A stretch of 57,935 nucleotides of DNA, taken from assembly GCF_002160525.1 (NCBI RefSeq), contig NZ_NFKT01000030.1, positions 1 through 57,935 on the forward strand, given 5' to 3'. Shown here one piece after another: positions 16,603 through 28,187 of this stretch. Under the pieces are notes generated by a model, which did not search any database, was not told the origin of the DNA, and was given only the letters and a program-made list of their open reading frames with translations. The stretch is from Lachnoclostridium sp. An169 (GTDB lineage: Bacteria > Bacillota > Clostridia > Lachnospirales > Lachnospiraceae). The position numbers and the translations under genes are program-made. Positions within the stretch are counted from its first letter, which is position 1. The number at the start of each line of letters is the position of its first letter.

Positions 16603-17847
16603 TTAAATACGGTGATTTTGTTCCCGGAAGGCGGTGGGGTGTATCCCTGCCGCCTTTCGGAATGTCTCGGCAAAATAGCTCTGGGAGCCAAACTGCAGGC
16701 GCTCGCTGATGTCATGGATGCTCAAGTCTGTTGTGGTGAGAAGAAACTTTGCCCGCCCGATCCGTTTGTCCCTGATATACTCTTTTAATGTCTTTCCGGT
16801 TTCCTGCCGGAATTTTTTTGTCAGATAATATTCTGAATAGCCCAGTTCCCCGGCAAGTGTCTCCAGGCGGACGGGCTCTTCCAGATGAAGGTCGATATAG
16901 TCGCAGCATTTGCGGATGGCTTTGGAGAGCCCCGCGTTCTGCCGGCATTTGTGGACTCTCTGGATGAAGTCTTTCTGCATGGTCTCACTGATCTCTTTTA
17001 ATTCAATGATGGAAGTGCATGCCTCCACACTCTGGAAATAATGGTCGGTCAGCGTCATGGAGACCTCGGGAGAAAGACCGCCTTCGATAGCTGCCCGGGA
17101 GAAGAGGACAATGCAGACAAGAACAGCGTTCTTGAACTGCCTTCCGTCGTTGCTGTTGCTGAGTCTGCCGATATTCCCACTGAGAGCGAGTTTCTGTTTC
17201 TTTGATATGAAAGAAAGATCCCCTTCGCGCACCATGCGCAGCATCTCCTGTTCCGCCGCGTAGGAGCCGTGGATCATGGGAGTTTCCTCCCCGGAGAGCT
17301 GTTCCGCGGAAGCGGCGTGCCTGTTTCCGGGAGAAGATGTGTCACTGTCCCGGTAGGCAATGTCACTGATGGAGATCTCTTCTTCTGTCACTGCATAGTG
17401 GAACATAATGCTGTACTCCATGATCCGGTTTAAGGATATTACGGGAAGGGAATGCATAAAGCGCACCGAGTTCCTGCGGAATGTGGTGGAAAGTTCCATA
17501 TTTCTCAGGCGGTTCTCGATATTATGGGGAGAGTTGTCATCGATGAAATAAGGTCCCAGAATGTATATGTTTTTCAGAATACCGTTTTCCCTGCGGAAAG
17601 CGGCTGTCCACATGAGACGGATGGCGCTGGTGATGATCAGGGGCATGTCGTTATCCTTCGCATATTCCAGGATCATCTCGTGGGAGCGCTCCACCCGCAG
17701 GAAAGAGCCGATGGCAGTTTCGTCCGGGCAGAGTGTTCGATTATTTTCCGATTTTATTACCTGAATTGAAATTATCCTGTATCCGATCATAACAGAAAAA
17801 GGCAAAATTATCAAGAATTCGGCTAAATTATAAAAAAATAGATGCAA
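16603..17847 (-). CDS. AraC-family regulator, paralogue of the one at 6463, divergent from the GH2 operon
   Basis: A 414-residue protein with the double AraC helix-turn-helix at its C-terminus (ETLAGELGYSEYYLTKKFR, then HDISERLQFGSQSYFAETF). The long N-terminal sensor region is similar over its length to the regulator at 6463-7740. It is divergent from the GH2-GPH-GH3-GH78-GH43 operon beginning at 17953, so it is the obvious candidate to control that operon. The start is uncertain: neither the ATG at 17847 nor the one at 17790 has a good ribosome site, and the first 20 residues are oddly hydrophobic. The conserved part starts at about residue 39. Confidence 0.8.
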   Translation of the reverse strand: MHLFFYNLAEFLIILPFSVMIGYRIISIQVIKSENNRTLCPDETAIGSFLRVERSHEMILEYAKDNDMPLIITSAIRLMWTAAFRRENGILKNIYILGPYFIDDNSPHNIENRLRNMELSTTFRRNSVRFMHSLPVISLNRIMEYSIMFHYAVTEEEISISDIAYRDSDTSSPGNRHAASAEQLSGEETPMIHGSYAAEQEMLRMVREGDLSFISKKQKLALSGNIGRLSNSNDGRQFKNAVLVCIVLFSRAAIEGGLSPEVSMTLTDHYFQSVEACTSIIELKEISETMQKDFIQRVHKCRQNAGLSKAIRKCCDYIDLHLEEPVRLETLAGELGYSEYYLTKKFRQETGKTLKEYIRDKRIGRAKFLLTTTDLSIHDISERLQFGSQSYFAETFRKAAGIHPTAFREQNHRI

Positions 17848-17952
17848 ATTAAAAACATATCAAATAATTGATAATTATAGCAAATTTCTGATAAGCAAAA
17901 AGCGGGGATGCTGTTATTATGAATGTACAGAATATGGGAAAGGAGACAGACC

Positions 17953-20349
17953 ATGCGAAGAGATTTTAATGAGGGCTGGAGATTCTGCAGAAAGAAGGAT
18001 GACATCTGGCAGGATGTGCGTCTGCCCCACGATGCCATGCTGACCGAAAAACGCAGTCCGAAAGCAGAGGGAAAAGGAGCTTCCGGCTATTTCCCGGGAG
18101 GAAGCTATGTCTATGAGAAAGTATTTGATCTTCCTTCAGATATACAGGAGAAGCATGTCACGTTTGAGTTTGAAGGAGTATACAGGAATGCGCAGGTGCA
18201 GATCAACGGAGAGGAGGCAGGCGGCTGCTCCTACGGCTATCTCCCCTTTTATGTCTGTGCGGATGGTCTCCTGAAAGCGGGGGAAAATGTGATCCGCGTG
18301 GAGATGTCCAATGAAAGGCAGCCGGACAGCAGATGGTATTCCGGAGCGGGAATCTACCGTCCTGTGTGGATGCATGTGCAGGAAAGGACTTATATTGAAC
18401 CGGAGGGCATACGGATTCGGACGGTATCCCTGAATCCGGCGAAAATTGAGGTGAAGACGGAACATCAGGGAGGAGATGTCGCGGTACATATTTTAAAGGA
18501 CGGGACGAAAATTGCAGAAGGAAAAGGAAACTGCGCCGGAATCGTAATTCCCGATGCCGTCCTCTGGAGTGCTGAGAACCCGCAGCTCTACACCGCACGG
18601 GTCATCCTTGCGGAAAACGGCAGGGAGGTCGAATCGGTTGAGGAAACCTTCGGAATCCGGCAGATTGCCTGGAGCAGCAGGGGACTCTTTGTGAACGGAA
18701 AAGAGACTCTCCTGCGGGGCGGCTGCATCCACCACGACAACGGCATTCTGGGCGCCTGCACTTTCGACGAGAGCGAGGAGAGAAAGATCCGGATATTAAA
18801 GGAGAACGGCTTCAATGCCGTGCGTTCCTCTCACAATCCCTGTTCCAAAGCGGTACTTCGCGCTTGTGACCGGCTTGGGATGTATGTGATGGATGAGATG
18901 TGGGACATGTGGTACCGGAAGAAAAATGTCTATGATTATGCCTGCGAGTTTGAGGCAAATTACCGATCCGATATTGAGGCAGTGGTAAGGAGGGACTACA
19001 ACCATCCGTCCGTGATCCTCTATTCTATCGGAAACGAGGTCAGCGAACCGGCGGAAAAGCGGGGCGTGGATCTGGCCCGGGAGATGACGGATCTCTTCCA
19101 CCGTCTGGATGACACAAGACCGGTGACCGGGGGGTTCAACCTGATGATCATTGCCAATGCTGCAAAAGGAAAATCTGTATATAAAGAAGACGGCGGACGG
19201 AATGATTCCAGTGAAAAGAAGGTGTCAGGCATGAACAGCACCATGTTTAACCTGATCACTTCCATGGTGGGAACCGGGATGAACAAAGCGGCGAATGGGA
19301 AGAAGGTGGACCAGGCGGTTTCTCCGGTTCTGGACGTGTTGGATATCGCCGGATACAATTACGCCTCCGGACGCTACAAGGGAGAAGGAAAACTGCACCC
19401 GGACCGCCTGATTTTCGGAAGCGAGACTTTCCCGCAGGATCTGGCGAAGAACTGGGAGATGGTGGAACAGCTGCCTTATCTTGTGGGGGACTTCATGTGG
19501 ACGGCCTGGGATTATCTGGGAGAGGCGGGAATCGGCGCATGGTCCTTTGAGAACGATGCGAAAGGATTCGAAAAGCCCTATCCCTGGCTTCTTGCAGATA
19601 CCGGAGCTTTCGATATCCTGGGGAATCCCACCGGCGAGGCTCTGTGGGCGAGAGCGGCCTGGAAAAAGGAAGATACGCCCCTGATCGGCGTGCAGCCCAT
19701 GGATCCCTCGGGAAGAAAACTGGTGAAAGCTACATGGCGGGGAACCAATGCACTTCCGTCCTGGAGTTTCCGGGGCTGTGAGGGACAGAAGGCGGTGGTG
19801 GAAGTCTACACCCGTCACCCCACGGCAGAGCTGATTCTCAACGGAAAGTCTCTCGGGAAAAAGAAGACAAAATACTGCCGGGCAGTATTTAAAGTGAAAT
19901 ATGAGCCGGGAGTTCTGGAGGCAGCAGCCTTTGACGCAGGAGGAAGAGAGCGGGGAAGGAACCGGCTTGTCAGTGCCCGGGGAGAGCTGCATATTCAGGT
20001 GAAGCCAGAGAAAGAGACGGTAAAATGCGGCGGGATTGTCTATGTGGACATCGCCCTTGCCGGAGAAAACAAAGAGACCGAGATGAATGCGGACACAGCT
20101 CTTACGGTGAAAGCGACTGGGGGCGCCCTGCTCGGGCTCGGAAGCGCAGCTCCAAGGACAGCGGAGCGGTTTGATACCGGCGTTTACACCACATACCGGG
20201 GAAGAGCGCAGGCAGTGATCCTTGCGGAGAAGCCGGGAGAGATCACGGTGACAGTGAGGGGGAAAAGCCTGCCGGAAGCATCGGCGGTGATCCGCTGTGA
20301 AAAGGAAGAAAAAGAGCAGAGAAAAATGAGCCGGAAGGAAATGAGATAA
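17953..20349 (+). CDS. Glycoside hydrolase family 2 enzyme (beta-galactosidase/beta-glucuronidase type)
   Basis: A 798-residue GH2 protein: sugar-binding jelly roll (to about 150), immunoglobulin-like domain (to about 235), then the catalytic barrel with the acid/base in YSIGNEV (Glu362) and the nucleophile in FGSETFPQ (Glu491), and extra C-terminal beta domains. The start at 17953 has AAAGGAG 8 bases upstream; an in-frame ATG at 17923 does not. There is no signal peptide, so it is cytoplasmic. It heads an operon with a broken transporter and GH3 fusion, GH78 and GH43-like genes. It is a paralogue of the GH2 at 53209-55713. Activity on beta-galactosides or beta-glucuronides cannot be told apart by eye. 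Confidence 0.92.
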   Translation: MRRDFNEGWRFCRKKDDIWQDVRLPHDAMLTEKRSPKAEGKGASGYFPGGSYVYEKVFDLPSDIQEKHVTFEFEGVYRNAQVQINGEEAGGCSYGYLPFYVCADGLLKAGENVIRVEMSNERQPDSRWYSGAGIYRPVWMHVQERTYIEPEGIRIRTVSLNPAKIEVKTEHQGGDVAVHILKDGTKIAEGKGNCAGIVIPDAVLWSAENPQLYTARVILAENGREVESVEETFGIRQIAWSSRGLFVNGKETLLRGGCIHHDNGILGACTFDESEERKIRILKENGFNAVRSSHNPCSKAVLRACDRLGMYVMDEMWDMWYRKKNVYDYACEFEANYRSDIEAVVRRDYNHPSVILYSIGNEVSEPAEKRGVDLAREMTDLFHRLDDTRPVTGGFNLMIIANAAKGKSVYKEDGGRNDSSEKKVSGMNSTMFNLITSMVGTGMNKAANGKKVDQAVSPVLDVLDIAGYNYASGRYKGEGKLHPDRLIFGSETFPQDLAKNWEMVEQLPYLVGDFMWTAWDYLGEAGIGAWSFENDAKGFEKPYPWLLADTGAFDILGNPTGEALWARAAWKKEDTPLIGVQPMDPSGRKLVKATWRGTNALPSWSFRGCEGQKAVVEVYTRHPTAELILNGKSLGKKKTKYCRAVFKVKYEPGVLEAAAFDAGGRERGRNRLVSARGELHIQVKPEKETVKCGGIVYVDIALAGENKETEMNADTALTVKATGGALLGLGSAAPRTAERFDTGVYTTYRGRAQAVILAEKPGEITVTVRGKSLPEASAVIRCEKEEKEQRKMSRKEMR

Positions 20350-20365
20350 AGGAGGAACCAGAAGG

Positions 20366-21055
20366 ATGAAAAATAAAAATCAGGGAGTACTTGCAAAGAT
20401 TTTTTCAAACAGAATATTTGATTCAAAAGTAACGTCGGCAAACACCCAGAAAAGCGAGATGTGGCTGGGATATTTCGCGGGACCGTGTCTCGTATATCTG
20501 GTTTATTATGCGGTGGCGGGAAGTTATCTGACTCAGTTCTATACTGATGTCCTGGGATTAAGCGGAGTGTTCCTTACGTTCATGCCCCTGTTTTCCAAGA
20601 TATTTGACGCGTTTACCAATGTGGTCATGGGGCGGATCATTGACAGGACCCGTACAAAGCAGGGAAAGGCAAGACCATGGATTCTCATTTCCGGAATCTG
20701 CATGGCTGTGACAGGGATCCTGCTCTACACAGTGCCGCGTTCTTCCTATGGGGTGCAGATCGCCTGGATCATCGTGAGCTACAACCTGTTCTTTGCATTT
20801 GCATTTACCATCTATAACATGAGCCACTGCCTGATGGTGCCTCTTTCCACAAGAAATACAAAGCAGAGAGACGGGCTTGCCATGCTCACCAGCACAGAAA
20901 CAACCATGCTTCCCGGTCTGATGGTGACGATTATTCTGCCGATTATGATCAATGCCTTCGGCGTGGGAGAGGATTCCCAGGGAACATGGATCATGATGAC
21001 CTGGCAGGCTGTGACCTCACCATGCCGGCAGAGAACACGGATCAGGTGCTTGTAA
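20366..21055 (+). pseudogene. GPH-family sugar transporter, truncated to its first six membrane spans
   Basis: The first ~211 residues are a clear glycoside-pentoside-hexuronide (GPH/MelB-type) symporter: the N-terminal motif SEMWLGYFAG, the loop MGRIIDRTRTKQGKARPW and about six membrane spans. After GTWIMMT (near 21000) the reading frame changes into unrelated residues and stops at 21055, because the DNA from 21001 on belongs to a GH3 gene in another frame. Intact members of the family have about 460-500 residues and twelve spans, as in the gene at 51678. Half a symporter is not expected to transport. The cause is either a real deletion of about 1.5 kb or a collapse in the assembly. Confidence 0.85.
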
Positions 21056-22620
21056 AGGCAGTAGAGGAAGGCTCGATCACGGAAGAGGATCTTGATGTAT
21101 GCTGCGAGCGGATTCTGGAGCTTGCTTTCCGTGCTGCGGAAAATCAGAAGAAAGGCGTCGCTTTTGACTATGAGAGAGGACATGCCCTGGCACGAAAGGC
21201 CGCGGAGGAAAGCATGGTTCTTCTGAAAAATGAAGATCAGATCCTTCCCCTGAGCCCGGCCAAAAAGACAGCATTTATCGGAGCTTTTGCTGAAACGCCC
21301 CGGTATCAGGGCGGCGGTTCCAGCCATGTGACAAGCAGAACGGTGACAGACGCTCTTGCAGCGGCACGGCAGCAGAATCTGGACATCCTCTATGCCCCGG
21401 GATATGACCTGCGGACCGGTGAGGCGACAGAGGAGCAGATCGCGGAGGCAAAAGAGGCAGCAGCGGCAGCGGATGTGGCGGTGGTCTTTGCCGGACTTCC
21501 GGAATCCATGGAGTCGGAGGGTGTGGGTCGGAGACATATGTATATGCCGGAAGGACATAACCGTCTGATCAGGGAAGTGTGCAGTGTGAATTCAAATACC
21601 GTGGTGGTGCTCCATCACGGAAGTCCGGTAGAGATGCCCTGGATCGACAGACCGAAAGCTGTCCTGGACGCATATCTCGGCGGAGAGGCCGTGGGGGAGG
21701 CTGTGATAAATCTTCTCTATGGAAAGGTGAACCCATCCGGACATCTGGCGGAGACTTTCCCTCTGCGTCTGGAGGACAATCCGAGTTATCTTTCCTATTT
21801 CGGAGAGAATGGAAAAGTGAATTACCGGGAAGGTGTCTTTATCGGATACCGGTACTATACGACAAAGAAGCAGCCGGTGCTCTTCCCCTTCGGACACGGA
21901 CTGTCCTACACCACATTTGAGTATTCAGATCTGCACCTTGATAAGGACGCCATGAAAGCCGGAGATTCTCTGGAAGTCAGGGTAAAGGTGAAGAACACGG
22001 GAGAACGTGCCGGGAAAGCAGTGGTGCAGCTCTATGTCTCACCGGATCATGTGGAGATGATCCGTCCTGCCCGGGAGCTGAAAGGATTCCGGAAAGCAGA
22101 CCTGGAGCCGGGCGAAGAAAAGGAAATCACCCTTACCCTTCCTGCCCGGGCATTCCAGTACTGGAGCGAACAGATCCACGACTGGTGGACAGAGAAGGGG
22201 ACGTTCCGGATTCAGATCTGCGAGAACGCGGAAAAAGTCCTTTTGGAAAAAGCTATGAAGATGGATGCAGAGCCGCTCCCTCCAACGGGAGGGTATACGA
22301 CAGGCACCCCCATGGGAGAGTTTGTAAAGACCACAAAAGGCTTCCGGTTCATTGACGAAAATGTAAAATATATGGTTCTGGGAATGGCACAGGCAGGATT
22401 CATTCCGGCGGAAGCCATGGAAATGCTGGACAAGATCCCCGGCGGAATCAATCTGAACGTGATCCGCATGATGGGACAGCGGATGAATGCGGACGCCACA
22501 GGAAACGACGGTGTGGACACGCTGATGAGCCAGTCTCTCGGAATCCTCTATAATTTCCTTCCTCAGGAGAAAAGAGAAGAGCTGGACGGGCTTATCGCAG
22601 AGCTGAACGGGCAGAAATAA
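20986..22620 (+). pseudogene. Glycoside hydrolase family 3 enzyme lacking the catalytic N-terminal domain
   Basis: From about 21001 the frame encodes a GH3 protein starting at AGCDLTMP, which lines up with residue 242 of the intact GH3 at 7926. Everything before it is missing, including the NFEYFSEDP, KHF and TDW nucleophile motifs. The rest is intact: the second domain with GGGSSHVTS, the EYREGVF-like sugar loop and the fibronectin III domain. An open frame of 544 codons exists from an ATG at 20986, which lies within the truncated transporter gene, so a protein may be made. Without the Asp nucleophile it should not hydrolyse. It shares its breakpoint with the broken GPH gene. Confidence 0.85.
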
Positions 22621-22676
22621 AAGACCGGGGACGGTGACATGATTTATATATTTTGGATGAAGAAGGAGAGAGAAAC

Positions 22677-25319
22677 ATGAAGGCAGTACATCTGCGCACA
22701 GAATATCTGAAAAATCCGCTGGGGCTTGGTATCCTTAAGCCCCGGTTTTCCTGGAACTGCAGCGGGGGAAAGCGGCAGAGCGCCTACCGGATCACTGCGG
22801 TGAGAGGAAATGAGATGATCTGGGATACCGGCAGGGTCTCTTCCGGTTCCATGACTCATATCCGCTATGAAGGAAAAACACTGGAAAGCCGCGATATTGT
22901 GGAGTGGACGGTGCAACTCTGGGATGAGAACGGCAGGGAAGGAGAGAAAGCTTCCGGGCGTTTTGAGATGGGGCTTCTGAATCCCTCTGACTGGAGCGCG
23001 TCCTGGATCACGGGGGATTATAATCCGAAGAAAAAGATGCGGTATCCTGTGGACTGTTTCCGAAAAGAGTTCCGGGCAGAAAAGAAAGTGGTCTCTGCCC
23101 GTCTGTATGCCACAGCACACGGTGTCTATGACGTGGAGATCAACGGGCGGCATATCGAAGATTTCGTGCTTGCGCCGGGAGTGACGGATTACCGGAAACG
23201 GCTGCAGTATCAGGTCTATGATATTACGGAAGATATCCGGGAGAACAATGAGATTATCTTCCGGCTTGGAGACGGCTGGTACCGTGGCTGTGTGGCGGCA
23301 TACAGCGCAGAGTATGTCTTCGGCATGAGGACGGCTCTTCTGGCACAGATTGAACTTGTCTATGCAGATGGATCGAGAGCGGTTACCGGCACGGATGAGT
23401 CCTTTTCCTGGTGCTGCGACGGGCCGGTCCGTTTCGCGGACCTCAAGGACGGGGAGGCTTACGACGCCCGGATGAAACCCGGATTCGGCGGGAAGGCCCG
23501 GCTTCTGAAGGAAAAAGAAAAGAACGCGGTCATCCCCGCCGCCTCCGACAATGTGCCGGTCAGGAAGAAAGAACGCTTTACGCCGGAACTTCTGATTGCG
23601 GAAGATGGGACGCAGGTACTGGACTTCGGGCAGAATATTGCGGGAATGCTGCATTTTCATATCCAGGGAAAGCCCGGGCAGAAGCTGCGCATCGTCTGCG
23701 GAGAGGTACTGGACCGGAAGGGAAGGGTGGATCTTTCCGGCATTCAGGAGTCAAAGCCGAAAAAGGGATGGAGCCAGCTTTCCCTGGTGAAAAAGCTTCT
23801 CGGCGCGCAGATCAAAGGCGACGTGGTTATGACGCCGAAGCAGGAGATCCGTTTTATCTGCAGCGGCGGTGTGGATGAGTTCCGGAACAGCTTTTCCATA
23901 TTCGGGTTCCGCTATGCTGAGATCCTGACGGCACCGGGGGAAAAGATAACGGTGATTCCGGATGATTTTGAGTCAGTGGCGGTCTATTCGGATATGGCAC
24001 AGACGGGAAGTTTTTCCTGTTCCAGTGAACTGGTGAACCGTTTCTATGAAAACACGCTCTGGAGCATGAAGGGCAATTTCCTCGACATCCCCACGGACTG
24101 TCCCACCAGGGAGCGTCTGGGGTGGACCGGGGATGCCCAGATCTTTTTTGATACCGGAGCCTATATGATGGATACGGCGGCATTTTTCCGCAAATGGCTG
24201 AGGGATATGGCGGACGACCAGTATGACAACGGGCTGATCTCCGCGGTAGTGCCTTATCAGGGCGTGGAAATGATGTACAAGGTGACCGGTTCCTCCGTGG
24301 GGTGGGCGGACGCCGTCTATCTCGTCCCGTACCGGTATTATCTGCGGTATGGGGACACAGAGCTGTTGGAAAACTGCTGGCCTATGATAAAGAAATATGC
24401 GGAATATCTGATGAAAAATCTGGGGATGAGAGATAAGAAAGAGGCGAAGAACAATCCCTGGAATGAGTATACTTATGAGAAAGGCGTCCATCTGGGCGAA
24501 TGGCTGGAGCCTGAGGAGTTCCGGGACAAGGTATACGGAACTCAGGCGAAACATCCGGAGGAATGTACGGCATATCTGTATTATGCAATGAAAATTATCG
24601 GGGAGATCGCCGGTATCCTTGACAGGAACGGGCTTGCCGCAGAGAAATCATTTGCCGAAAAGTGCAGAAAATATGCAGACGGAGCCAAAGAGGCTTATAA
24701 CGGATTGTTTGTGAAGACGGGAACGCTTCACACAAACCGGCAGGCAAAACTGGTCCGTCCTCTCGCCCTCGGCCTTCTGGACGGAGAGGAACACAAAAAA
24801 GAGAAGCAGGATGCGCAGGAGCAGCTCGTCCGGGCAGTGGAAGAGTACCGTTACCGTGTGGGAACCGGCTTTCTCTCCACGCCCTTCCTTCTTCCTGTTC
24901 TGACGGAAGCCGGGAAGGCAAAGACAGCCTATAAGATGCTGGAAAATACAGAGAAACCGGGATGGCTTGCAGAGGTAAAAGAAGGCGCCACGACCGTGTG
25001 GGAGAACTGGGAAGGAAATCTGAGCCAGAACCATTATTCCCCCGGTGCTGTGTGCCAGTGGCTTTTTGATACCGTCTGCGGCATCCGGCAGGACGGTGAA
25101 TGTCATTTCGTTATCGCTCCGGTTCCCGGCGGAAGCCTGACTTATGCAGAAGCAGAGTACCGGAGTATTTACGGACAGGTTACAAGCCGGTGGGAGAAAA
25201 AGGAGGATGGAATCCATTATCAGATTACGGTTCCCGAAAACACGACGGCAGAGATCCGGATCGGGGAAAAGACGGTGAACGTGGAGAGCGGAAGCTATGA
25301 ATTTGCAGAATCGTTCTAA
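22677..25319 (+). CDS. Glycoside hydrolase family 78 alpha-L-rhamnosidase
   Basis: An 880-residue protein of the bacterial alpha-L-rhamnosidase family. The N-terminal beta domains (residues 1-330) include LRTEYLKNPLGL and the DWSASWI motif. The (alpha/alpha)6 barrel carries DCPTRERLGWTGDAQ, the region holding the catalytic acids, and the closing part has the family's TVWENWEG and SQNHYSPGAV. It removes terminal L-rhamnose by inversion. There is no signal peptide, so it acts on imported rhamnosides such as flavonoid rutinosides or plant oligosaccharides. The start at 22677 is chosen for AAGGAGAG upstream. It is the fourth gene of the GH2-led operon. Confidence 0.93.
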   Translation: MKAVHLRTEYLKNPLGLGILKPRFSWNCSGGKRQSAYRITAVRGNEMIWDTGRVSSGSMTHIRYEGKTLESRDIVEWTVQLWDENGREGEKASGRFEMGLLNPSDWSASWITGDYNPKKKMRYPVDCFRKEFRAEKKVVSARLYATAHGVYDVEINGRHIEDFVLAPGVTDYRKRLQYQVYDITEDIRENNEIIFRLGDGWYRGCVAAYSAEYVFGMRTALLAQIELVYADGSRAVTGTDESFSWCCDGPVRFADLKDGEAYDARMKPGFGGKARLLKEKEKNAVIPAASDNVPVRKKERFTPELLIAEDGTQVLDFGQNIAGMLHFHIQGKPGQKLRIVCGEVLDRKGRVDLSGIQESKPKKGWSQLSLVKKLLGAQIKGDVVMTPKQEIRFICSGGVDEFRNSFSIFGFRYAEILTAPGEKITVIPDDFESVAVYSDMAQTGSFSCSSELVNRFYENTLWSMKGNFLDIPTDCPTRERLGWTGDAQIFFDTGAYMMDTAAFFRKWLRDMADDQYDNGLISAVVPYQGVEMMYKVTGSSVGWADAVYLVPYRYYLRYGDTELLENCWPMIKKYAEYLMKNLGMRDKKEAKNNPWNEYTYEKGVHLGEWLEPEEFRDKVYGTQAKHPEECTAYLYYAMKIIGEIAGILDRNGLAAEKSFAEKCRKYADGAKEAYNGLFVKTGTLHTNRQAKLVRPLALGLLDGEEHKKEKQDAQEQLVRAVEEYRYRVGTGFLSTPFLLPVLTEAGKAKTAYKMLENTEKPGWLAEVKEGATTVWENWEGNLSQNHYSPGAVCQWLFDTVCGIRQDGECHFVIAPVPGGSLTYAEAEYRSIYGQVTSRWEKKEDGIHYQITVPENTTAEIRIGEKTVNVESGSYEFAESF

Positions 25320-25405
25320 AATGCGCATATATCTGAAATTGAAATACACCTGAAATCAGAACATCAGGATTAAACAGGAGAAAGCAGGATCAGGAGGGAA
25401 ACAAG

Positions 25406-26515
25406 ATGACTTATTCCGGTATCAGGCCCGGTGAGGTATGGAGAGATACAAACAGAAAACTGATCCAGGCACATGGTTTTTCTGTGTTTTACAATGAAAA
25501 GGACGGGCTGTACTACTGGTACGGCGAAAATAAGGAGAAAACAAAAGGCGGATTCTTCAACAAAGTGTGGCACTGGGGCGTGCGGTGCTACACCTCGAAA
25601 GATCTGTATAACTGGGAGGACAGGGGGCTGATCATTCCGCCGCAGCCAGATGATCTGACCTCGCCCCTTCACCCGACTTACTGTATGGACCGCCCGCATA
25701 TCATATACTGTGAGAAAACGGGAAAATATGTGGCGTGGCTGAAGATCATGGCAGGGGAGGTGAGCCAGTTCATGTCCGTCATGCAGGCAGATGATTTTAT
25801 GGGACCCTATGAGTTCGTGCATAAAATCTATAAGCCTCTGGAGATGGATACCGGGGACTTCGCCCTGCATGTGGACGGGGAGACGAAGAAGGCATACATC
25901 TTCTTTGAGCGTCCTCACTTTGAACTGGTGACAGCCACCTTAAGCGACACATATACGGAAGTTTCCGGGGAATATTCGGAGCATTACAAGGGGCTTCTGC
26001 CGCCTTACACGAGAGAAGCCCCCACATATTTTGAGAGAAACGGAAAGAAATATCTCTTCACCTCCGGGACGAGCGGCTATTATCCGAATAAAAGCCAGGT
26101 CTGCGTCTTCGACGACTATCACGGAGAGTATAAAGATCTGGGAAATCCCCATATCGGTGATGCAACAAATACTTCTTTCAGTTCCCAGATTACCTGTGTG
26201 CTTAAGATTCCGGGGGAGAGGCTTGCGGCTGTGAAGCGTTCCGGAGCGGAGCAGCAGGAGGATCTCTATATCGCCTGCGCGGACCGGTGGATGCCGGGAA
26301 AAATGGCGATGAAGATGTCCGCCCAGGTGATCAAAGGAATGGAGCGGCACTTTGCGGACTATAAGCCGGACTACTCGCCGAGAAAGGCAGAGCCTCTTCC
26401 CGGGAAACTGCTGAAACATTCGGAAAATACAAGCAAATCGACCTATGTATGGCTTCCCATTGAGTGGGAAGGAGAGAAGCCGGTGATCCGTTGGAGGGAC
26501 GAGTGGAAGCTCTGA
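25406..26515 (+). CDS. Glycoside hydrolase family 43-like five-bladed propeller protein
   Basis: A 369-residue protein with the layout of GH43 subfamilies related to subfamily 34: AHGFSVFYNEKDGLYYWYGE near the start, RPHIIYCEKTGKY, a central TREAPTYFERNGKKYLFTSG blade with the general acid position, and FSSQITCVLKI. GH43 enzymes of this group act on arabinose, xylose or galactose side chains. No secretion signal is present. AGGAGGG precedes the ATG. It is the last gene of the operon that starts with GH2 at 17953. The family is fairly clear; the substrate is not. Confidence 0.8.
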   Translation: MTYSGIRPGEVWRDTNRKLIQAHGFSVFYNEKDGLYYWYGENKEKTKGGFFNKVWHWGVRCYTSKDLYNWEDRGLIIPPQPDDLTSPLHPTYCMDRPHIIYCEKTGKYVAWLKIMAGEVSQFMSVMQADDFMGPYEFVHKIYKPLEMDTGDFALHVDGETKKAYIFFERPHFELVTATLSDTYTEVSGEYSEHYKGLLPPYTREAPTYFERNGKKYLFTSGTSGYYPNKSQVCVFDDYHGEYKDLGNPHIGDATNTSFSSQITCVLKIPGERLAAVKRSGAEQQEDLYIACADRWMPGKMAMKMSAQVIKGMERHFADYKPDYSPRKAEPLPGKLLKHSENTSKSTYVWLPIEWEGEKPVIRWRDEWKL

Positions 26516-26643
26516 TCCGGGAAATGCAGGGAAAATCGGGTATAAAAAACGATTTTCCCGGGAAGACTTCCGGAAAAGAGACAGAATGAACGGAAAGAAA
26601 AATACAGCTGATGCTTCGATGAAAATCATTCTCAATAAAGTTC

Positions 26644-26701
26644 TTGAATCCAATCCCTGATTCTGGTAAGATACATATAGTTAGTCAAAGCTAACTATAT
26701 G
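26644..26701 (+). promoter_or_regulatory. Enolase promoter with a 28-bp palindromic operator
   Basis: TTGAAT (26644-26649), 17 bases, TAAGAT (26667-26672). A palindrome with perfect 11-base arms (CATATAGTTAG at 26674-26684 and its complement at 26691-26701, spacer TCAAAG) starts immediately after the -10 element. Its core AGTTAG-N6-CTAACT is shared with the DUF2325 promoter at 12867. This position fits a repressor or roadblock site. Confidence 0.7.
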
Positions 26702-26741
26702 TGAATCAATCATGGAAACTCCTTTGCCCCGTATTACCTGA

Positions 26742-28079
<1,338 letters not shown>

Positions 28080-28113
28080 AAAAACAGTATATAAAGAAAA
28101 GTTAAGCGAAAAT

Positions 28114-28159
28114 AAAAACCCGGGAAAGCATAGAATGTGAAATGTTTCCCCGGGTTTTG
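28114..28159. terminator. Bidirectional terminator between eno and the MerR-RDD gene
   Basis: AAAACCCGGGAAA pairs with TTTCCCCGGGTTTT (one bulge) across a short loop, with A and T tracts at the two ends. It lies between two convergent genes. Confidence 0.85.
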
Positions 28160-28187
28160 AACAGATTTATCATGTTATATATTTGGA

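Noticed and set aside
20986..22620. Treating the 544-codon frame as a novel short GH3 class
   Set aside because: Its start lies in a truncated transporter gene, and it aligns from residue 242 of an intact GH3 in the same window; a deletion explains it better.
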